Assembly (NCBI GenBank): GCA_973895155.1
Contig: OZ316897.1
Span: 15,376,001 to 15,440,000 of the forward strand
Direction of reading: 5' to 3'
Length of the DNA: 64,000 nucleotides
DNA from: Marsupella aquatica
Taxonomy: Eukaryota; Marchantiophyta
A program made the position numbers and the translations under genes. Positions 54,584 to 64,000 of the stretch are shown piece by piece (position 1 is the stretch's first letter; each line of letters opens with the position of its first letter). Under the pieces are notes generated by a model, which had not been told where the DNA came from, searched no databases, and was given only the letters and a program-made list of their open reading frames with translations.

Positions 54584-55059
54584 TCTGAACAGATGATCAA
54601 TGTGCAGTCCAGGCTTGTCAGCACTGCTTCAATTTATCCCGATCAAAATGGATGAAGGTCATGGTCGCATGAAAGCGAAGGCAGCAAGGGCGAGCACACA
54701 ACACAAATCACTTGAAAAAAATAAATGAAGTTGCACGATCGACATGCATTCTACGACGGAACCTCTGTTGCGTCAAAACGTGAGTCGAGGTCTCGTGAGG
54801 AGTCGAGGTCTGCAAGAAACAGAGGGTTCACTTCACACCAAAGTGAATCCAACGTGTGTGAGAATCCTCCCCACAGCTGTGGGCCCCAGTTCGTACGCGC
54901 GCATATGGGATGGAGGTCAGAATGGGGTGTTGCCGTTGGGGATTGCGTTAAAGTAGGGTGACTCTCCATTTTGGCAGGCGCCATTTCACCTGCCATATGA
55001 TGGGGATAGGGGCCACAAATCTCCAAACCGTTGGAGATGCTCAGTGTACCACTTAAATT

Positions 55060-55385
55060 TTACACAATGAAGAAGAAAGGTAACTGGCCAGTTGCTTTTG
55101 GAATGACATTTCACTTTTGAAAAGGATTCCCTGATTCCCTCATTGAGTTATATGTTAGTTTGTTTACTTGTATTGTACCACTTCACACACTCATCATCAG
55201 GGAAGAAAATATATCATGTTAAGTTGCTTTTGAATGATGCTTCACTTTTGAGAAGACGCCTCAAGTAGGTTTTAGGGGCCTTGAATCTGTTAGTTATTTT
55301 AGACTGATGTAGGACCACTCTCTTTACACGCTCAGGGAAGAAAAGTAACTTGTTGCTTTTGGAAAGAAGCTTGACTTTTAGTTTT
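55060..55385 (+). repeat. About 130-bp degenerate tandem repeat, three copies
   Basis: The phrase GAAGAAA..TAACT, followed by GTTGCTTTTGGAA and TTCACTTTTGA, occurs near 55067, 55202 and 55330. The copies are diverged. Confidence 0.65.
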
Positions 55386-57717
55386 TGGTAGATTTGTACA
55401 TCTAGTTTAATTTTGGCACCCAATCTCAAATTTTTCTAGCATTTTCTCTAATGTCAGCCCGAATGTCAGATCTATTAGCTTACAAAGTTTGAGAGTTTTT
55501 TCTGAGATCATATTTTTAAAATTGCTCCATTTCCAATCATGAAAGATCAAATACTATAAGCCAACTACTAAGCTCTGACTGGAATGAGGAAAATTTTCCC
55601 AATTGACAAAAGAATGTGGGGTCTCAAACAAGTCTAATATCTCTAGTTATTATGAAGAGTTAAGAATGATTGTTATGAGTTTCTAAATTTAGTCTGTCAC
55701 TCCCTGTCCACACTATACTACATGTTTTCTAAGCATTTTGAGTACTTAACTACAATTTGGTAAGTCCCTCAGCATCCAATAATAATCTTACCTTGGAAAC
55801 ATCTTTTCAATAAGCTTAATCTGGTCAATTTTTATTGAGAATATATTGAGTCACAAATTTCCAAACATGATTGGCTTGTCTTCTTTCCCCGCGCGCTTCT
55901 TGCCACATTTCACTCATCAGTCTAGTATGTACTATATGAGCATAAAAGGCATTTTTGTTGCAGTCCATTTGGGTGCAAAAATTGATCCAAGCATTTTGGC
56001 AAAGATGGTACTAGTCCATCTGGGCTTTATAATTTCTTGTTTTATTATTATCTTTATAGTATCACATTGATTTGAACGACTAACAAGACAAACGCTTATT
56101 TTTCCAGTCAGTTGTTTTTAGTGTCATTATGAGATGGTGTAAACATGGCTTGTCCTTTTTGTGTTGTGTCTAAACAGTTCTAAACTCATGCACCTTGGCA
56201 CCTTAGACACATCATGCCAAAAATGCAACTCAGATACCTTGCATATTCACTTGTATGTAATGCATTGCTAATAAATATATATATACCAAACTGCCAGAGC
56301 AAGAGGCGCCCAACTGAGAGAAGTGATCCCACAGGCAAACAAATCAACCAAGGAGAGGTGACCAAAGGGCCTGAGGGATCCCGCCAGAAGCCCAGCACAA
56401 CAACAGCCAGGATTATGCATACTTATTGGCAAACAGAAGAGCCTGATAGAGCTCCGACAAGCACTGTATGGGAGGGTCAAGCAAAAGAATCTGACTATAG
56501 GCCCTTAAATCTACCGCCTCACCCTTCAAAGAGTAGTGAATGTTTGAGCCCTCTAAAGTGTGAAAGACACCCATTGTCTAAAGAAATTGTGATTACACGG
56601 TTTACCCTACAAAGACTAGTGAATGCATAAGTCCTCTTAAGTGCGAGAAACACCCGCAGTTGAAAGAAGACTAGAAGCCATGACTACTCTGTAAGGAAAC
56701 TACAAGTCGTGATTACAGTCTAAAGAAGACGAGAAGGCATGTTTCACCCCTAGAAAGATAGTGGATGTGTTAACCCTCCTTCACTCTAGAAAAAATACTG
56801 AATGCATGAACCCTCTCAAGCCCCACAGACACCCGTTGTAGAAAGAAGGAACACTAATGCAACGTATTTTTAAAAGTTTTTAGCCAGTGTTGCAAATGTC
56901 AGCAGCTCTAAGGGAGAAGATGTTGTTTTTAGTGGCAAAAATTTGCCAAATTCCACCTCCCCAAAAATCTTTGCCACTTTTGACTAAAATTTGCTACTAT
57001 TTTGCTGTCTCATTAGCCGGTGTTCCACCTAATCCCAGGCCCCTTAGCCAGAATCTAACGGTCAGCCTTAAATCTAAGGAGATCTGATAGTCAGGAAAAT
57101 AATTGAAAAGGGAATCTTTTGAGTACCTTCTCCTTCACACAGTGTACATTTCCTTAAAAAAAATACGCAGCCTGTTTGTAAAAAAGCAAAATCCTTAAAA
57201 AAAATAAGCGGCCTGTTGGTATGCTGTCTTTGTGAATGGAATTCTAAATGATCTTTCAAGGCAAAAAAGCCACATACACCCAATGTATAAAGAAGGGACA
57301 CAAGTACACTAGGAGGGACAACAGTGGAATGACACAAACATGGCACACACTTAATATCGGATTAATGACACGTCCAGTATCTCCTGAGGAGAAGTGTCGA
57401 CACCACCCACAAAAGCTACTCCTCGACAGTACCGTCGCACACTAAAAAGTAATGGTGAGGATACACATGATAATGGTGCTCCTCTCTTTTGTGTAAATGT
57501 GAGAGCATTCGGGATTTCATTCGCCAATTCACTGCTGCTATACTTCATTTACAGATTCTGTTTCGCGGGTTTTCCTGCTGTTGCTGCTCTTTCAAGATAT
57601 TAGTGTGTCGGCCTCCATACCCTGATCAGAACAGATCTGCTGCAAGTGAGCAAGCAGCACCATAGCCTGAGACGATCTGACCCACCCGTCGTTTCGTTCT
57701 TTGAACTGGCCACCGCA
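55386..57717. other. Intergenic upstream of the kelch gene, no supportable gene
   Basis: The frame at 56214-56630 is not family-like and overlaps repeats. Around 56527, 56612, 56752 and 56790 a degenerate unit recurs (AAAGACTAGTGAATGCAT...CCTCT...AGACACCC). The segment 56305-56360 resembles 20545-20600. The promoter of the kelch gene should lie in the last few hundred bases, where I see no definite motif. Confidence 0.45.
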
Positions 57718-59742
57718 ATGTCTGCTCACGGGTCGGGTCTGCGAGCCTCCTGGCGCGAGGTCTCTCCCTTTCTCTCTCTCTTACTTTGAAGGCTTACTTT
57801 CTCAGATTGTGGCCTTTGATCTTGTTCTATTCTATGACTCTGCACGTTCGTCATTTATGCAATTCACCAAATTCTTGCACCATCTCGTCCTAGTTTTCTC
57901 TTACTCTATTTTGGAAGAGAGAGTTCTCGAACTCAAAGCTCGAACTCCCAAAATCGCAAAACTTTCGTCGGTTATGACTCTTCCCGTGATGGAGCAAAAC
58001 AGCAACAGAATGAAAGAGGACAGGAAGGGATGTAGTAGCTCTTGGAGCAAAAGAACTGGCATTAGGACTAAGTCATATGCAGTAAATGTCTTCTAAAAGC
58101 TGGGGATGTGCCTGTGATTCTAGAACCTACGCAAGGGGAATGATTGTTGTTTTCTTGTTTCTGGATGAGCCTCAAATAGCTGTAGCTGTCGCTCAGCAAG
58201 CTTGAGGCACTGCTGAACGCCAACATCGACAAATCCAGCTCTTTATACCGGACATGTGTTATCATCACAGATTGATACCCCATTGTGTAAAGTTTTATAG
58301 CTTCGTTGACAATTTTTTGTCTAACTGCTGAAACTCTCACGATGTCGTTCTGATTGACTTTCAAGTGAGAGGCTGGCGTTTTCTCTGAGTGACTCGGATT
58401 TCATATATTAGATAAGTAAATTGTTTGACGACGTGTATCCGGAGTGTAAAAAAAGGGTTTGTACAATTCCTCACCGTGATGAATAGAGTTGTGCAAATTG
58501 ATGTTGGGTGGAAATACGTCGCTTTGTAGGTAACGCAATCAATTGGGGCTCCCACTGCCCGGAGCTCTCATGCTGTGGCTGTTGTAGGCCACAAGGCCTA
58601 CGTGTTTGGCGGAGAATTTGAGCCACGAGTTCCCATTGACAATTCGGTCCATGTGTTTGACCTTGAGAAACGGGCTTGGTCAATTGCTGAAACCAAAGGA
58701 GAGGCACCTATGCCACGAGTCGGGGTAACAATGGCTGCCATAGGCAAAGTAATCTACATATTTGCAGGCCGAGATAAGGAGCATGAAGAGCTAAACGAAT
58801 TCTTCTCTTTTGATACTGAGAGCGGAAAGTGGAAACTACTGTCCAGTGGAGATAAAAGCCCACCTCACAGGTACGTAAATGTGAAAAAATGATTGGTCGG
58901 ATATGTTCGGATCCAATTCGCTCAGCAAATACAGTAAGTGGATCTAGCATACAAACATGGATGCCTCAAGTCAACGTGATGTAATCTTTTATTAGGGTGA
59001 AAGTTTTGAAGTACTCTGCTGTTTCATGTGAAGACTCTCATTTTACAGTTTCCTATGAACCTGGGCCGGAGTCCCACCTTGGTAGTTGAAGGGAGATCTG
59101 GTTGCGACCCTGATTGTAGCATGCTGATCGTCTGGCAGGAGCTATCATGCTCTTGTAGCAGATCAACACAAAAAGAAGCTATACACTTTCGGTGGCTGTG
59201 GCAAGGAGGGGCGCTTGAATGACTTGTGGGTGTTTGATGTACATTCTGGAAAATGGAGTGCTCTACCATCTCCACCCCCTAAAAGCACTCTAGTACCACG
59301 AGGGGGCCCTGGATTGGCTGTTGTCAATGGGGCGGTCTGGGTTTTCTTTGGGTTCAATGGCAATGAACTCTCAGATATGCACCGCTTTGATGTTGACAAG
59401 AAGTCTTGGGACCATGTTATAGCTCTTGGGGACAGGCCAACTGGAAGGAGTGTTTTTGGCACTGCTGTTGTAGGAAAGCACATTGTCATATATGGAGGGG
59501 AGGTAGATCCAAGTGACCAGGGCCATATGGGTGCAGGCTCTTTTTCGAATGAAGAATTTATCCTGGATACAGAGTCTCTGCAATGGAGCAGACCGGGACT
59601 GACAATTAAAGAAGGGAGGCATCCAGGGGCCAGAGGCTGGTATGCATCTACATCGTATGGGAATTCAATGCTGGTGTACGGTGGAAACTCGGATACCAAC
59701 GATAGACTAGATGATATGTTTGTTCTTACCCTTGAAAGCTAA
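57718..59742 (+). CDS. Kelch-repeat protein of the epithiospecifier/nitrile-specifier type
   Basis: Exons 57718-57759, 58530-58870 and 59139-59742 join in phase to 328 residues, the usual length of this family. The 14-codon first exon (MSAHGSGLRASWRE) is inferred, because joining it restores WREVTQSIG, the expected start of the first kelch blade. Kelch motifs with G-G pairs follow: PTARSSHA/YVFGGE, YIFAGR, LYTFGGC, WVFFGF, VIYGGE and LVYGGN, consistent with a beta-propeller. In glucosinolate-related specifier proteins an E-x3-D-x3-H triad binds iron; here the matching GGEVDPSDQGHMG keeps E and H but has Ser at the Asp position. Its own role is unknown, and a general cytosolic kelch function is possible. 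The donor of exon 1 (GAG|GTCTCT) is weak. Confidence 0.85.
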
Positions 59743-60964
59743 TTGATTTTAAACGGGGAGCTTATTGGATCATGGACAGGGTCTCTCAAGAGTAGCCAGC
59801 CTTGGACACCGCTGTAGAAATCTGCTGAGTGGCAAAGAAAATTTAAGAGTCAAGTGGAAGCCAGCACACTGATACGAGTGAAGAACGAATTACATTGAAG
59901 AGAATTTAGTTTCATTGACTATGCAAAGTAGGGTTCGTTGTGCGTCCCGAGCTTCAGTGGCGGAAGAGCAGAGTTTTATGATCAAACCCTAAACTATTTC
60001 TGGCTAGGAGGCTACTACCAGTAGGCAACGAAGAAAAGACAGGATTGCTGTTTATGTATGTTTTTTTCTTGAACCTATGATGAAGAAGTGCAAGAGCATC
60101 CTAAGGACTAAGTTCTGGACTTCAGCAAACGTCGCAAATGAAAGGATGTTGTTAAGTGTCACATTTTTCAACACTGGTGTTCTTATTAGATCCACTGCAG
60201 TGTGTCAAGCCATGCAGACCACTTGAGCAGGTGACATCTAGGACGATGGTAAACCGCATTTACCATGTTGGGATCCCCAGCTTTCAATGTAATTGAAGTG
60301 GTGTGCTTTGTTTTCACATAAAGAACAAATGCAGATTCATCGACCATCGTTTTGTATAAAACGATAAGATGCCCTCCCTCCAGGACCTCTAGCTGAGTTT
60401 CGGCTCCATTCTTTTACCAATGAAGGTTTTTTGGTAATAGGACAGCTTGAGACGCCTATGAATTGTCAACTTTCCCAGTCAAGAATCTGTGATAATTTTC
60501 CACTTCTAGCAATGTTCTTTTCATCCAATGCTCGTCAAATCTCTATTCAAAACGAGGTGTCTGCAAAGTCCGTTCATTGCGGAAGGATAAGACTGTTCTG
60601 CAATTTTGCACCTTCATCGTTACCAAGAGTCACAAGACAAGACGTTGTCAGGAGATATAGGAGTATTACAGAACCCTCGAGTTTTGCCATGCGGCCAGAG
60701 GCAAGACAAACAGAAAACTACTGGAACTAAAACAACATCATTACATCTTGTAATCAGGGGAGGACGCCCCAAAGATATTCTTGTGGGTAAGATTTAAATT
60801 TTAGAAACCAATAGTCAAACGGTGAAATTGCTAAGATCAAGTTTACATAAGACACGGACCTAGGAGTCATACATACTTGACAGCAACAACCACAAAAGTT
60901 GGCTTGAACCAGAACAAGTTTATCATTATCTTAAACCCCTGTTCAGCAGTGGATGTTGAAGCTT
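59743..60964. other. Intergenic between convergent kelch and TatD genes
   Basis: It should hold both 3' UTRs. No gene, repeat or structured element is recognised. Confidence 0.55.
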
Positions 60965-63550
60965 CTAAAACTTTTGACCAAGTTGAGATTCTGGTAGCAG
61001 CTTAGAGCCAGGAAAGGAGAAAATTTTCATTGCATTTTCGAAAGCTTGAGCTGACAGCTCCTCCTCCGAAACTCCCATGAGAGAAGAAACATATGATAGG
61101 TTCTGCAACAAATCTCAGAATCTCAGAATCTCAGCAGGGGCAAAGAAGATCAAGGGTAGCTTTATAGTACCAATTACAGTTGCAAAAAAATCAATACTGA
61201 CGTTTCTAAGTCTCTTACAGCGAGTATGTTGGCTGGATGGTTCAAAGCTCCATTTACGGACGGTTTCTTCTTCTCTTGTGTAGCTGTGCTATTCCCGTCC
61301 GAGCAGCAGCACTGGTTATCACATTCATTCCCACTTCCTAATGAAGGAGCAGACGCATCGTCAGGAACCCAGAGGAGAGACCTTAAGTCTACCTCAGGCA
61401 ACGCATCTGGGGCATCGGTTTCTAACAATATTCTATCCAAAGGCACCTGCACACATAAACACATTCAAATAACTCAACCAACTCCATCTCCAATCACAGT
61501 TCGCGAGATTTTGAATGAAAAATGATGTTCTCATCGTAAGACTATCAATAAACGAACTACACAGTTTGACTGTTTGACTGCTTGCTTCCAATGAACCAGA
61601 CTTTGTCTCCTATTAAAAAAAACATATTGGGCGACCAAGGCCTTAACATATAAAGCCCAACCAAACTTACCAAAACAGGGGTCAGTACTCTAAGAAACAC
61701 TATGAGCCAACTATCCTCTTCTGAACTGGCTCATGAACCAACTATCGAAAGAACCTTGCAGTGACCCTTTTAAGAAGTAGGAGACTTTCCGAAACTACCT
61801 GCTCCAGCACTTTCTTGGCCTTGCTAGCCTTGACGGGTGTGAAAAAACCAGAGAAGGAAAAGTAGGCACCATTTTTCACAAGGCCCTTAACTGACTCTGC
61901 TGGCCCATTGAATGAGTGCATTATGATACCCGATGGGAAGGTGCCCATCGTCCTACAGATCAGACAACAAGAGAAATTCAGAATGACACCATGAAGCTGC
62001 AACAGTGTCAGAATCTCTTGGGACCAACGCAAATTGCAACATCTCCTTCCTATACTCGTAGACTACAGCCGTACAACCTTAACTGACGACTTCTCCGCTA
62101 GGTCAGGTATCAGTGAACTGGATTTGCTTTGGTCTTCGCCTTGTCTATAATTGAAGACCAACAGGAACCACATTTATGCAAATTTACGGAAGTTAGATAA
62201 AGAGTGGATTATTTCCATACGAAAGTAAGCCTTGAAGAGGCCCAATGGCACGCACGCAATGTATTGAAACTGGTCTTTGCAGATCTCGACCTAAATTGAG
62301 TTGCTCCCTGAGTATGTCCACCTGGAGAGTTACGTCGATTTCTCTACCGCGGGTTCCCAGGTCCAACCCAACCTGAGATCAAAACTCAAAAACTCACGGT
62401 GAAAGGAGAATAGGTGTATGGGACATCCAAACTGATCTGCAACAATTGTACACTATTGTTAACTGCTGGAAGACATCACTTTCTGCTTGAAGCTGCGGAC
62501 TGGATAGTCGAGTAAATGATGAAATGTAATCCTAGAGGAATGGTAAGACAGTATAAGCACGTTCCCCTGAAATATAGGCGTGTAGGACTGGCCAAAGCCT
62601 TTCTGGCAATGAAAACAAAGATATGGAGACCCACTTCTACATCAGCGAATTGGTTCCTTCGAGCACTTGAGGAAGTAAAAGCCTTCAGAGAAACATATTA
62701 CCTCTCCCAGTCCTGCGGTGGGGTTTGCTTTAAGCATCTCCCGAAGAGTGGACAGCCAATTCTCAGACCTCTTCGGAATCCACCTGCGCCATGAGATGCA
62801 AGACAAATCAATATATCACTGTAGGTGGTTGAAGTTTGAAGAGAGACGCGTCTGACCTTATAATTTTTGGGCTCGTAATTTTCATGTCATACCTTGACTG
62901 TATTCTAAACTCTAAGTTCTAAGCTCTATGACAAGGCAAGCGGACTAGAAGAATCGGAAGGAGAGCAACATAAAGAGCAAATCCTTTACTCAGGTCTACG
63001 AGGTAACAATTTGATATCAGAAAGAACCAGAAGCATCTAACACCTAACACGCTCGGCTAACTAGTCAGAGTAGTGGAGACTAGACCTACCAGGGATGGAG
63101 GCCGAAATTGGGAATAACAGAGTTGTAGCTTTCACCCATTTTCTTCACTACTCCCCAATCTTCCTGAAATACATACGCAGTCTCAACTATATCGTTAATG
63201 AGGCGATTGAAATTTCTTAACGATTTTCGATTCCTTTGTAGAAGTAAAAAAATGATCATAAATTCTGGTAATCTCTGACAAAACCTCAAATTAGCTTCCA
63301 AAACTATTTAGTCACTAGTCTGTAAAGCACAAGGCACTGATAAATCATTATTTTGATCATCACTTCCACCTCGAAAAGACGCCGGAAAAAGAACAAATCT
63401 CGAATTCGAGCAATTCTATGTCCTGCTTCCCATTTGGCTGTCCAGAAAAATCGTGCGCTGCTTGCAAGGCACTTCGATTCAGCGACCAAAACAATGTTCA
63501 ATTTGATTAGGTTAGGATGGTTGAAAGATGGTTCAGCCAGCCAGCCAGTC

Positions 63551-63583
<33 letters not shown>

Positions 63584-63731
63584 GTCTGTCGGACTAAACC
63601 TCTGAGGTGCCATTGACAGCGAACCAGCGAACCCCTGCATCAGACGCCTGCTGGATGAGCTTCGGCGCACTAGCCGCGATACGCAAGTCCTGCAGATGGC
63701 AGTGCGCGTCGAAGAGAGTCAATCGAGCCAT
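60965..63731 (-). CDS. TatD-family metal-dependent DNase/hydrolase
   Basis: Minus-strand exons 63731-63600, 63163-63090, 62783-62702, 62372-62221, 61952-61799, 61446-61219 and 61102-60965 join in phase to 319 residues, starting MARLTLFDAHCHL. The TIM-barrel metal ligands are complete: His10 and His12 (DAHCHL), Glu96 (GLGE), His134 (SIHCVRA), His159 (IMHSF) and Asp209 (LLETDAPDALP). A Cys/Ser-rich loop (about 227-260) precedes NHPANI, as in other plant members. Bacterial and eukaryotic TatD proteins are Mg-dependent 3'-5' exonucleases linked to DNA repair or breakdown. No clear transit peptide is seen. The exon 4 donor GTATGG is acceptable. Confidence 0.88.
63554..63582 (+). repeat. CAAT tetranucleotide microsatellite in TatD intron 1
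   Basis: Seven or so perfect CAAT units, just inside the 5' splice site region of intron 1. Confidence 0.9.
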
Positions 63732-64000
63732 CGGCCTCCTCTTCTTCTGTAGATATGTCCTACTCCCATCAATTCGTCGCCTCAAGAGCTCGTCACATGG
63801 GATCCAAGGTCATGAGTCAAGTCAATTTCTGAAGAGAGATATGTGCCATCTACACTAGTCGAACCAATTCATCAACATGAGCTGCGACTGATTGATGGCT
63901 CAGGATCTCGAAGCTCTCTTTTTGCTCAAAAGACGGAGCTGCCAGATTCGGAAGTGGAGGGAAATTACATGGGCGAAGTCAAAGTGTCACCATAGCTGAT
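63732..64000. other. TatD upstream region to window end
   Basis: The promoter and 5' UTR of the TatD gene should lie here. No other gene is seen before the window ends. Confidence 0.45.

Larger units (their letters stand above)
50555..55042. mobile_element. PIF/Harbinger DNA transposon, about 4.5 kb, both genes open
   Basis: The left end GAGCATCTCCAACGGT (50555) is perfectly inverted at 55042 over 16 bases. Inside are two convergent genes typical of the superfamily: a Myb/SANT-like protein on plus and a DDE nuclease on minus, both uninterrupted. TCTCCAACGGTG recurs at 50631, as seen in PIF subterminal regions. No TWA target duplication is visible (CTA or TAA on the left, AGT on the right). 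The element may still be able to move. Confidence 0.88.

Noticed and set aside
56214-56630. 138-codon plus-strand frame
   Set aside because: Overlaps degenerate repeats, has no family similarity and no conserved composition.
57979-58096. Frame with MEQNSNRMKEDRKG, considered as the first kelch exon
   Set aside because: It does not join in phase to give the expected blade start, whereas the exon at 57718 restores WREVTQ.

Overview
The window is nuclear DNA of a land plant. It has spliced genes with GT-AG introns, a DYW-class PPR editing factor, and plant-type copia, CACTA and PIF/Harbinger transposons. The PPR protein carries near-identical 101-residue repeat triplets, a style I know best from mosses and other seed-free plants. 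A moss or related bryophyte is therefore my best guess, but the sequence does not prove it.

Four host loci look real. (1) A two-exon PPR-DYW gene lies at 8970-12766 (+). (2) Two five-exon flavin-dependent monooxygenase (FMO) paralogues on the minus strand (14404-17112 and 23490-26217) sit inside a duplicated block of about 3.5 kb. (3) A three-exon kelch-repeat gene of the epithiospecifier/nitrile-specifier type lies at 57718-59742 (+). (4) A seven-exon TatD-family metallonuclease lies at 60965-63731 (-), convergent with the kelch gene. I reconstructed the exon joins by hand from reading phase and splice sites.

The rest is mostly mobile DNA. From left to right: a decayed copia element (1-6023, 5' LTR off-window); a tRNA-derived SINE-like unit (7475-7759); two arrays bounded by Helitron-like 3' ends (7760-8300 and 17995-18642); two MITEs of one family (22261-22424 and 49991-50150); a 16.8 kb CACTA element (27326-44109); a poorly understood element or elements (44110-49635); and a complete-looking 4.5 kb PIF/Harbinger element (50555-55042).

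The CACTA element is the most interesting object. It holds a TNPA-like gene, a TNP2-type transposase with one premature stop and one frameshift, an EDM2-like PHD/zinc-finger gene fragment on the same strand, a six-copy 408-bp satellite, and a 12-bp minisatellite built on its own subterminal GTCAT word. The neighbouring 44-49.6 kb region has two divergent genes I do not recognise, a CCCTAAA-like tandem array between them, and dense TTGCGA/TCGCAA words. It is the best candidate here for an undescribed transposon family.
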